Shown here piece after piece: positions 24,054-31,302 of a stretch of 36,907 bases of DNA. The notes under the pieces are model-generated. The model ran no database searches, was not told the origin of the DNA, and worked only from the letters and a program-made list of their open reading frames with translations. The stretch comes from RUG14199 sp964629225 (GTDB lineage Bacteria > Bacillota > Clostridia > Oscillospirales > CAG-272), in the NCBI GenBank assembly GCA_964629225.1, contig CAZVQC010000021.1, forward strand, positions 1-36,907. Reading direction: 5' to 3'. A program made the translations under genes and the position numbers. Position 1 is the stretch's first letter. Every line of letters begins with the position of its first letter.

Positions 24054-25133
24054 TTATTCTGCCGCTACCTCATGACACCAGCCGTGAACATCCTCGGCTT
24101 TGCCCCACTGGATGGCGGTGAGTTCATCATAGAGGCGCTGAGTCAGCTCCCCTATCTTGCCTTCGCTGACAGAAAACTCTTCGTTTTTGTAGGAGAGTTT
24201 TCCGATGGGAGATACCACAGCTGCGGTGCCGGTCCCCCACGCTTCCTCAAGAGCACCGCTCTTTGCCGCTTCAAACAATTCATCAACGCTCACAAGCCTC
24301 TCTGTCACCTTGTAGCCCCAGTCACGGAGCAGCTCGATGCAGGACTTTCTTGTGATGCCCGGAAGCACGGAACCGGTCAGTGCGGGAGTTACGATTTCAC
24401 CGGAAATCTTGAACATGACATTCATCGCCCCCACTTCCTCAATGTACTTCCTTTCAACACCGTCAAGCCAAAGCACCTGAGTGTAGCCTTTTTCCGCCGC
24501 CTTTTCACCGGCTCTGAGACTTGCGGCGTAGTTGCCGCCGCACTTAGCGTATCCGGTGCCACCCCGAACGGCCCTTACGTCCTCTGATTCGATCGCTATT
24601 TTCACCGGGTCGAGCCCCTCGGCGTAATATGCGCCGGAGGGAGAGAGGATAACTGCGAAAGTTGCGTTGTTGACTGCGTGAACGCCCAGATGAGGGTCGT
24701 TTCCGTAGGTGAAAGGTCTTATATAGAGCGACGTTCCCTCGGTGTGGGGTATCCAATCCCTGTCAACGTTGATCAGTTTGTCAAGGATGTCTACGAACGC
24801 CTCGGTATCGATCTCTGGCAGACAGAGACGCTCGGCACTGTCGTTCATCCTCTTTGCGTTTTCAAAGGGACGGAATGTGAAGACGGAGCCGTCCTCGCGC
24901 CGATAGGCCTTCATTCCCTCGAATATCTCGGTTCCGTAATGAAGCACCGTAGATGCGGGAGAAAGAGAGATTGGGCCGAAGGGCACTATCCTCGCATCGT
25001 GCCACCCCTCCTCCTTTGAGTAGTCCATGAGGAACATATGGTCGGTAAAGACCTTGCCGAATCCGAGCTTTGTCTCGTCCGAAGGGCGTTCCTTTGGGGC
25101 TTTTGTTCTTTCCACCCTGATATCGAATTTCAT
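24054..25133 (-). CDS. ilvE: Branched-chain amino acid aminotransferase
   Basis: This 359-residue PLP enzyme is of fold type IV, larger (BCAT type II) form. The Schiff-base lysine is Lys197 in GYAKCGGNYAAS. Other marks are YGTEIFEGMKAYRR, YIRPFTYG and the EEVGAMNVMF element that binds the cofactor. It interconverts valine, leucine and isoleucine with their 2-oxoacids, using 2-oxoglutarate/glutamate. It lies 14 bases after the acyl-CoA synthetase fusion and before the 2-oxoacid oxidoreductase, so the unit joins acid activation, carboxylation and transamination. Confidence 0.94.
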   Translation of the reverse strand: MKFDIRVERTKAPKERPSDETKLGFGKVFTDHMFLMDYSKEEGWHDARIVPFGPISLSPASTVLHYGTEIFEGMKAYRREDGSVFTFRPFENAKRMNDSAERLCLPEIDTEAFVDILDKLINVDRDWIPHTEGTSLYIRPFTYGNDPHLGVHAVNNATFAVILSPSGAYYAEGLDPVKIAIESEDVRAVRGGTGYAKCGGNYAASLRAGEKAAEKGYTQVLWLDGVERKYIEEVGAMNVMFKISGEIVTPALTGSVLPGITRKSCIELLRDWGYKVTERLVSVDELFEAAKSGALEEAWGTGTAAVVSPIGKLSYKNEEFSVSEGKIGELTQRLYDELTAIQWGKAEDVHGWCHEVAAE

Positions 25134-25147
25134 TTTTATTCTCCTTC

Positions 25148-27442
25148 TTATAATTTGTTTCTTTGGATCTTTCCGCTGGCGGTCTTCGGAAGCTCACTTC
25201 TGAATACTACCACCCTCGGATATTTGTAAGGAGCGGTGTGCTCCTTTACGTAGCTTTGTATCTCTTTTTTGAGTTCCTCCGTAGGCTCCACCCCGTCCGT
25301 TAGGACGATGCTCGCCTTCACTATCTGCCCTCTTATCTCGTCGGGCACTGCGGATACTCCGCATTCCAAAACGTAAGGAAGCTCCATGATAACGTTCTCT
25401 ATCTCAAAAGGACCGATACGGTAGCCGGAGGACTTGATAACGTCATCGGCACGTCCCACGTACCAATAGTATCCGTCCTCATCACGCCATGCGGTGTCAC
25501 CGGTATGGTAGAAGCCGTTTTTGATGCATTCGGCATTCTTTTCCGGGTCTCCGTCATAGCCTATGAAGAGTCCGCAGGGGAAACCGTTCTTCAGCGAAAA
25601 TGAGATCTCGCCCACCTCGCCGACGGGAACCTCTCTGTCGTTTTCATCAAGCAATTTGATATCGTAAAGCGGTACCGGACGCCCCATCGAGCCCACCTTG
25701 GTCTTCATCCCCGCAAGATTTGCAAGGGCAACCGTAGTCTCACTCTGACCGAAGCCCTCCATGATCCGAAGCCCCGTTGCCTCTTCGAATCTCTTGAACA
25801 CCTCCGGATTGAGAGCCTCACCCGCTGTAGTCATGTGGCTGATACCGGACAGATCGTATTTTGAGAGATCCTGTTTTATCATCATCCTCAGCATCGTCGG
25901 AGGAGCGCAGAATGTAGTGATACCGTATTTTTTGAACATGGGCAGTATCTTCGAAGCGTCGAAACGGTCGAAATCGTAGACAAACACCGCCGCCTCACAG
26001 AGCCACTGTCCGTAGAGCTTGCCCCACGCCGCCTTCGCCCAGCCGGTGTCGGCTATGGTGAGATGAAGCCCGTCGGGGTCGACGCACTGCCAGTATTTCG
26101 CCGTTACGAAGTGCCCAAGGGGATATTTGTAGGTGTGGGTGACAGCCTTGGGGTTTCCGGTGGTGCCGGAGGTGAAGTACATCAGCATCGGATCGTCTCC
26201 GCAGGGGGAGTCATCCGTGCGATCGAATTTGCCGGTAAAAAGTCCGTACTCCTCGTCAAAGCACCTGAATCCCTCGCGTTTTGCGCCGACGGAGATCTTT
26301 ATGATCTCCCGTCCCATCTTGCCGCAGGCACATTCCACCTCGTCCGCAATGCTTCCGTCAGCAGCGCAGACCACGCACTTGACATCGGCCTTTTCGATGC
26401 GGTAGGAGATATCGTGCTCCTTGAGCTGATCCGTTGCGGGGATAGCAACGGCGCCAATCTTATGAAGGGCGGTAACGCAGAACCAAAACTGGTAGTGCCG
26501 CTTGAGTATCAGCATCACCCGGTCTCCCTTTTTGATACCGAGGCTCTTGAAGTAATTCGCAGTTTGGGATGAGGCGCGCTTGATCTCGGAAAAAGTGAAG
26601 CACCGCTCTTCTCCGTCATTGGAAACGTGGAGCATTGCCGTTTTGTCCGGTTTTTCACGTCCCAGCCTGTCCACCACATCAAAGGCGAAATTGAAACTGT
26701 TCTCATTTTTGAATGAGATGGCCTTCAAAGCCCCTCTGGTGTCCTCGGTGGGAATGATGAAGTCTTCCCAAATGCGTTTTTCCTTCGGGCGCTTCTCGCT
26801 CTCCCCTGCGGCATCGATCTCTCTGACACCCGTGTGGAGATAGTCTGTGGGCTCTCCCGATGGGTTGAGGACGATGGCGTAGAAAACGCAATCCTCACCG
26901 TCAACGGCGATCATTCCGTGAGGAACACCGCTGTCATAGTAGATACTGTCGCCCTCGTGTAAGGTCTCTATATGATCGCCTATCTGGACCCTAAGAGAGC
27001 CGCTTACTACGATATCGCACTCCTGTCCCTCGTGGGTAGTCAGTTCGATATCTCTGTTCTGAATGTCCTCGTTGTAGGAAGATATGACGAACAGAGGCTC
27101 GGCGATCCTGTTCTTGAAGGGGGCGGCCAGGTTATAGTAGACCATGCCGTGAGCCTGTTCTATCTTCTGTCCCTCTCCCCTTCTGGTGACCGTGTAGCCC
27201 GCAAGACGGGGGCTTGAACCTTCGATGATGTCGGTAACATCCACGCCCAGCGCCAGTGCACACCGGTACAAAAACGCAAAAGTAAGATCCATCTCCCCGT
27301 TTTCACAGGCGATGTACTCAACTTCCTCAACACCGGTCTTCAGTGCCATCTCCGATGTTTTCAGCCCGACGATCTCACGGAGCTCCCGGATCCGTCGTGC
27401 CATTTCTATTATTTTGAATTCAAGTCCTGTAGTCGCTTTCAT
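25148..27442 (-). CDS. XRE-cupin-acyl-CoA synthetase fusion (copy 1)
   Basis: 764 residues. An N-terminal XRE-type helix-turn-helix (about 10-75, ARRIRELREIVGLKTSEMAL) leads to a cupin domain (about 115-200, THEGQECDIVVSGSLRVQIGD then GDSIYYDSGVPHGM). A full AMP-forming acyl-CoA synthetase of the MACS type (about 235-764) follows. Enzyme motifs are intact: FTSGTTGNPKAVTH, EGFGQSET, TGDTAWRDEDGYYWYVGRADD and the catalytic Lys in LPKTASGKIQRNK. XRE-cupin proteins are usually separate regulators; here they are fused to the enzyme. I chose ATG 27442, which follows AAAGGGGAA; the longer frame runs back into the T-box terminator. The acid may be isobutyrate or another branched acid (inference from operon and T-box). 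Confidence 0.9.
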   Translation of the reverse strand: MKATTGLEFKIIEMARRIRELREIVGLKTSEMALKTGVEEVEYIACENGEMDLTFAFLYRCALALGVDVTDIIEGSSPRLAGYTVTRRGEGQKIEQAHGMVYYNLAAPFKNRIAEPLFVISSYNEDIQNRDIELTTHEGQECDIVVSGSLRVQIGDHIETLHEGDSIYYDSGVPHGMIAVDGEDCVFYAIVLNPSGEPTDYLHTGVREIDAAGESEKRPKEKRIWEDFIIPTEDTRGALKAISFKNENSFNFAFDVVDRLGREKPDKTAMLHVSNDGEERCFTFSEIKRASSQTANYFKSLGIKKGDRVMLILKRHYQFWFCVTALHKIGAVAIPATDQLKEHDISYRIEKADVKCVVCAADGSIADEVECACGKMGREIIKISVGAKREGFRCFDEEYGLFTGKFDRTDDSPCGDDPMLMYFTSGTTGNPKAVTHTYKYPLGHFVTAKYWQCVDPDGLHLTIADTGWAKAAWGKLYGQWLCEAAVFVYDFDRFDASKILPMFKKYGITTFCAPPTMLRMMIKQDLSKYDLSGISHMTTAGEALNPEVFKRFEEATGLRIMEGFGQSETTVALANLAGMKTKVGSMGRPVPLYDIKLLDENDREVPVGEVGEISFSLKNGFPCGLFIGYDGDPEKNAECIKNGFYHTGDTAWRDEDGYYWYVGRADDVIKSSGYRIGPFEIENVIMELPYVLECGVSAVPDEIRGQIVKASIVLTDGVEPTEELKKEIQSYVKEHTAPYKYPRVVVFRSELPKTASGKIQRNKL

Positions 27443-27474
27443 AACGATTCCCCTTTTCGGCTTTTTCGGGGCGG

Positions 27475-27757
27475 TCACCGAAAACAAAATGCCCGTCCCA
27501 AGATATGACTTGAGACGAGCATCAATAATACCCGCGGTACCACTCAAATTGCCCGCATGCGGACCTCTCTCGGGTTCTGACAAACCCTATGTATTAACGC
27601 AACAGTAACGGGAAGGTTCTACTCGGCTTACGCCTTTCTTCCTTCCGGCTCGGAAGCTACAGACTCTGTTCCCGCCACGTTGACGGCTCACACCAAGCGC
27701 CGTCTCTCTGGAAGCGATCTGCGGAAAAGTCCCCTTCGTCAAGGCCTTTAATATTAT
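27475..27757 (-). promoter_or_regulatory. T-box leader 1 (candidate specifier GUC, Val)
   Basis: The T-box motif GAGTGGTACCGCGG lies at 27532-27545 on the minus strand. A Stem I with AG-box (CAGAGAG) and GGTG loop lies near 27680-27710. T-box RNAs bind one uncharged tRNA and allow read-through. By aligning the 3' side of Stem I with T-box 2, the specifier is GTC at 27662-27664. The base after TGG in the bulge is T, which pairs with a discriminator A73, as in tRNA-Val, -Leu, -Ile and -Phe but normally not tRNA-Ser. T-box identity is certain; the specifier is a candidate. Confidence 0.92.
27481..27522 (-). terminator. T-box 1 intrinsic terminator
   Basis: Minus strand: a 14-bp stem ATGCTCGTCTCAAG/CTTGGGACGGGCAT with two G-T pairs around a six-base loop, then TTTTGTTTT. 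It is the default-off element of the leader, competing with the antiterminator that holds the T-box motif. Confidence 0.92.
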
Positions 27758-27763
27758 GTGGTT

Positions 27764-27792
27764 ATGATATCATATCCCGTGCTGTTTGTCAA
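27764..27792 (-). promoter_or_regulatory. Promoter of T-box unit 1
   Basis: Minus strand TTGACA (27787-27792) and TATCAT (27764-27769), 17-bp spacer. Together with the T-box leader it fills the gap 27443-27844. Confidence 0.85.
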
Positions 27793-27844
27793 GTCAATTA
27801 TCAAAAAAAGACTTCAAAAAGCAAATATCGATGAAAAAATACGA

Positions 27845-30109
27845 TCACAGAGCGTTACGTCTTATCTTGCCGCTGATAGTTTTGGGAAGTTCATCCTTGA
27901 ATACGATGAGTCTCGGATACTTGTAGGGCGCCGTATGTGCCTTTACATAGTCTTGGATCTCCTTCTTCAACTCCTCCGTTGCCGCGGTGCCCTTCGTGAG
28001 CACTATGCTGGCCTTCACTATCTGTCCTCTCACCGGATCGGGTGCCGCGGAAACGCCGCATTCGAGCACGTAAGGAAGTTCCATTATTACGCTCTCTATC
28101 TCAAAGGGACCGATACGGTAGCCGGATGACTTGATGACGTCATCCACGCGTCCCACATACCAGAAGTACCCATCCTCATCACGCCATGCGGTGTCACCGG
28201 TATGATACATTCCGTTTCCACAGCAATCTGCGGTCTTTTCGTCATCAAGATAGTATCCTTTGAAAAGTCCCATGGGAAGACCGCCGTCAAAGCGGATGAC
28301 GATCTCGCCCACCTCACCGTTTGGTACCGGCTCATCGTTCTGATCGACGATGTCGACCCGGTATTGAGGAGATGCCTTGCCCATGGATCCCACTTTTGGC
28401 ACCATTCCTCTCAAATTTGCGATGGTGAGGGTGGTCTCTGTCTGTCCGAATCCCTCCATTATCTGAAGTCCCGTCGCCTCCTCAAACCGTCTGAATACCT
28501 CCGGGTTGAGAGCCTCTCCCGCAGTGGTCATGTGATGGATGGATGAAAGATCGTACTTTGAGAGATCCTCTCTTATCAACATCCTCAGCATAGTGGGAGG
28601 AGCGCAGAACGTAGTGATCCGGTACTTTGCGAACATAGGAAGTATGTCGGAAGCATCGAAACGGTCGAAATCGTAGACGAATACCGCTCCCTCGCAGAGC
28701 CACTGGCCGTAGAGCTTGCCCCAAAGGGATTTGCCCCAGCCGGTATCGGATATGGTAAGGTGGAGCCCGTCCCTCTCACAGCAGTGCCAATACTTGGCGG
28801 TAACGTAGTGCCCGAGGGCGTAAGTGTGCTTGTGAGCGGCCATCTTCGGGTTGCCGGTAGTGCCGGATGTGAAGAACATGAGTGCCGTTTCACGACCTGC
28901 GGGGGTGTCCGCCTTTCTGTCAAAAACGCTTGAAAAACGCTTGTATTCGGCATCAAAATCGTGCCAGCCGTCCTTTGCGCCGCCCACAAGGATGAGATGC
29001 TCTACGCCGGGACAGCCCTTAGCTGCCGCCATTGCGATATCGGATACGTCACCGTCTGCGGTGCAGACTATCGCCTTGACTCCCGCCGCATTGTAACGGT
29101 ATTCAAAATCGTGCTCCTTAAGCTGATTTGTGGCGGGGATAGCGACTGCTCCCATCTTGTGGAGGGCCACCATTGCAAACCAGAACTGATAGTGGCGCTT
29201 CAACACCAGCATCACCCTGTCCCCCGCCTTGATACCGAGGGATGCAAAATAATTTGCGCATCTGTTGGATTCCTTTTTGATATCCTTGAAGGTGAAACGG
29301 CGCTCCGTTTTGTTCTTGTCGATATGAAGCATCGCAAGCCGCTCCGGATACTTTTCCGCGATCTCGTCCACGATATCGTAGCCGAAATTGAAGGTGTCGG
29401 TATTTTTGAACTTGATATCGGTCAGCGCTCCGAACTCGTCCTCCTTCGTCTCGATGAACTTGGATGCCACAAGCTTCGGCTCCTTTGCCGCCACGGCAAA
29501 GGTCTCTCTGACACTCTCCTCTGCGGAGTCGTCACCCGGAAGGACCACGGCGCAAAATACGCAGTCCTCACCTCCGACGGCGATCATACCGTGGGGAGTT
29601 GCGGAGTTATAATAGATGCTGTCACCCTCCTCAAGCACCTCCGTGTGGTCGCCCACCTGGACCTTCATACGGCCCTTCAAAACAAGGTCGAACTCCTGTC
29701 CGGCGTGCTTTGTAAGGTGGATGGGCTTCTTCTGTTGCTCTTCACTGAATTCGTAACGCACCCAGTAAGGCTCGGCTATCTTATTTCTGAATTTGGGAGC
29801 GAGGTTCGATATGGCGATACCGTCCTCCTTTGCGGTCTCCTGACCCTTTCCCTTCCTTGTGACCGTGTAAGAGGAAAGATTTGCGCTGCTTCCTTCAAGG
29901 AGCTCATTCAACTCCACCCCGAAGGCAAGGGCGCACTTGTGGATGAATGTGAAAGGAAGATCCGTCCTTCCGCTTTCATAGTTCTCGTAATCGGCAACGG
30001 ATACCTCCGCCTTTTCGGCCATTTCGGAGGTGCTCCAGCCCATTACCTCTCGCATCTCCCTGATTCGGGAGGCTATCTCGCTGAGTCTGTCCAGTGTTGA
30101 TCCTGTCAT
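27845..30109 (-). CDS. XRE-cupin-acyl-CoA synthetase fusion (copy 2)
   Basis: 754 residues, with the same three-part layout as copy 1 and similar along its whole length. It has an XRE helix-turn-helix (about 10-75, GWSTSEMAEKAEVSVADYENYESG), a cupin (about 115-200, THAGQEF-type segment, GDSIYYNSATPHGM) and a MACS-type AMP-forming synthetase. The enzyme motifs are FTSGTTGNPKMAAH, EGFGQTET, TGDTAWRDEDGYFWYVGRVDD and the catalytic Lys in LPKTISGKIRRNA. It is alone in its T-box unit. If the Phe specifier is right, phenylacetate (giving phenylacetyl-CoA, the precursor of phenylpyruvate by carboxylation) is a natural candidate substrate. That is inference. It could also be another branched acid. 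Confidence 0.9.
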   Translation of the reverse strand: MTGSTLDRLSEIASRIREMREVMGWSTSEMAEKAEVSVADYENYESGRTDLPFTFIHKCALAFGVELNELLEGSSANLSSYTVTRKGKGQETAKEDGIAISNLAPKFRNKIAEPYWVRYEFSEEQQKKPIHLTKHAGQEFDLVLKGRMKVQVGDHTEVLEEGDSIYYNSATPHGMIAVGGEDCVFCAVVLPGDDSAEESVRETFAVAAKEPKLVASKFIETKEDEFGALTDIKFKNTDTFNFGYDIVDEIAEKYPERLAMLHIDKNKTERRFTFKDIKKESNRCANYFASLGIKAGDRVMLVLKRHYQFWFAMVALHKMGAVAIPATNQLKEHDFEYRYNAAGVKAIVCTADGDVSDIAMAAAKGCPGVEHLILVGGAKDGWHDFDAEYKRFSSVFDRKADTPAGRETALMFFTSGTTGNPKMAAHKHTYALGHYVTAKYWHCCERDGLHLTISDTGWGKSLWGKLYGQWLCEGAVFVYDFDRFDASDILPMFAKYRITTFCAPPTMLRMLIREDLSKYDLSSIHHMTTAGEALNPEVFRRFEEATGLQIMEGFGQTETTLTIANLRGMVPKVGSMGKASPQYRVDIVDQNDEPVPNGEVGEIVIRFDGGLPMGLFKGYYLDDEKTADCCGNGMYHTGDTAWRDEDGYFWYVGRVDDVIKSSGYRIGPFEIESVIMELPYVLECGVSAAPDPVRGQIVKASIVLTKGTAATEELKKEIQDYVKAHTAPYKYPRLIVFKDELPKTISGKIRRNAL

Positions 30110-30137
30110 CGGTTTTTACCGCCTTTCATTTTTTGTC

Positions 30138-30425
30138 GGACGGGAAAACAAAAGACCCGTCCCAAAGAAAATGCTTTGAGACGAGTCTGAAAAATTCATA
30201 CCCGCGGTACCACTCAAATTGCCCGCAATGCGGACCACTCTCGAACTCCGACAAGTTCTATGCTCTTACGCGGCAGTCACGGGAACACCTACAGGCAAAA
30301 AACTTTGGGCGTTCCGGCTCGGAAGGGATGGAACACCTGCTTTCATATGTCGGATTCACACCGTCACCGACTCTCTGAGATACTACTTTGCAAGGTCGTC
30401 TTCGTCACAGCCTTTTATTGATCAT
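30138..30425 (-). promoter_or_regulatory. T-box leader 2 (candidate specifier UUC, Phe)
   Basis: The T-box motif GAGTGGTACCGCGG lies at 30202-30215 on the minus strand, with the same flanking bases as in leader 1. Stem I carries CAGAGAG and a GGTG-type loop near 30345-30375. The 3' side of Stem I reads GGTG-TTC-CATCCC, so the candidate specifier is TTC at 30331-30333. The variable base of the antiterminator bulge is T, matching A73 of tRNA-Phe. Leader class certain, specifier probable. Confidence 0.92.
30145..30187 (-). terminator. T-box 2 intrinsic terminator
   Basis: Minus strand: a 14-bp stem GACTCGTCTCAAAG/CTTTGGGACGGGTC, six-base loop, then TTTTGTTTT. Nearly the same as the T-box 1 terminator, a sign of recent duplication. 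Confidence 0.92.
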
Positions 30426-30431
30426 ATGTGG

Positions 30432-30460
30432 ATTATACTCTTGTTTTTTTCCCTTGTCAA
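30432..30460 (-). promoter_or_regulatory. Promoter of T-box unit 2
   Basis: Minus strand TTGACA (30455-30460) and TATAAT (30432-30437), 17-bp spacer: a perfect consensus. It lies 35 bases after the amidohydrolase stop. I see no terminator between them, so some read-through from unit 3 is possible. Confidence 0.9.
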
Positions 30461-30494
30461 GAGTTTTTTCGATTATTTTTTCGAATGATACCGA

Positions 30495-31295
30495 TCAGTT
30501 CAGTCCAAGGGAGAAAAGCTCATTTGCATTTTTCCAGAGTATCCTCTCACGCTCCGCCTCCGTCAAGGGCAGTGCATCAAAACGTTTTATCTCCTCTGCG
30601 GGAGACCACATGGGAAAATCGGTGGCAAAAAGCACTTTGTCCGCTCCGTACCTTCTTATTATCTCGGTGGCAGTCTCGGCGCTCAGTGCGAAAAGGGAGG
30701 ATGACGAGTCCACATAGAAGTTCGGATGACCGCAAAGCCTGCGGGACGCCTCCTCCCAAATGGAATAGCCCCCAAAATGGGCACCTATCACAGTCAGTCC
30801 CGTGAATATCTCAAGTATCGGTTCCATCCTGTTGGGATTTGACAGATCAAACCTTGAATCCCCGGTATGAAAAAGTATCGGAAGTTCTCCCTCGCACTTC
30901 TCATAGATGGAGAGACAACGGTAATCATCGATCTTGAAGCCCTGAACGTCCGGGTGGAGCTTCACTCCCCGAAGTCCGAGGCTCTTGAGATGGGCGATAT
31001 CACCTGCTATGTCGTCGCTGTCGGGATGAAGGGTGCCGAGTCCGGTGAAGATATCCGGATGGGCTGTTACCTCCGATGCGATGAATTCGTTGATAGAGCG
31101 GGTCTGGGAAGGCCTTGTGGCGACGGAAAATATCAAGTGACGGCCGATCCCCGCCTTCTTCCCCTCCGTTATCAAAGTGTCGCATCTGCCGTCAAGGGAC
31201 ATGGAAAGGTTGTAAAAATCACCGATGCCCTTCACCGCCTTGTCCGCTATCTTCTCGGGATAGATGTGGCAGTGGCTGTCTACAATGTGTTTCAT
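30495..31295 (-). CDS. Amidohydrolase-2 family metal-dependent hydrolase
   Basis: A 266-residue TIM-barrel hydrolase or decarboxylase. It has the metal-binding HxH near the N-terminus (VDSHCHIYP), then GVKLHPD, LFHTGD, a GAHFGG histidine and the late Asp in LFATDFPMW. Family members (ACMSD-like) hydrolyse or decarboxylate small carboxylic or aromatic compounds. The substrate is unknown. I chose ATG 31295, which follows GAGG; the frame opens six codons earlier inside the preceding gene. It is the last gene of T-box unit 3. Confidence 0.85.
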   Translation of the reverse strand: MKHIVDSHCHIYPEKIADKAVKGIGDFYNLSMSLDGRCDTLITEGKKAGIGRHLIFSVATRPSQTRSINEFIASEVTAHPDIFTGLGTLHPDSDDIAGDIAHLKSLGLRGVKLHPDVQGFKIDDYRCLSIYEKCEGELPILFHTGDSRFDLSNPNRMEPILEIFTGLTVIGAHFGGYSIWEEASRRLCGHPNFYVDSSSSLFALSAETATEIIRRYGADKVLFATDFPMWSPAEEIKRFDALPLTEAERERILWKNANELFSLGLN

Positions 31296-31302
31296 TTCGC
31301 CC

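Noticed and set aside
27443..27583. Longer start for the first XRE-cupin-ligase protein
   Set aside because: The 47 extra codons would translate the T-box antiterminator and terminator; the ATG at 27442 has a ribosome site and matches the start point of copy 2.
28961..30100. 379-codon plus-strand frame opposite the second acyl-CoA synthetase
   Set aside because: It is the antisense of a clearly coding gene with intact motifs and has no recognisable domain or start site. The same holds for the 460-codon frame at 32215-33597 and the 403-codon frame at 8054-9265.
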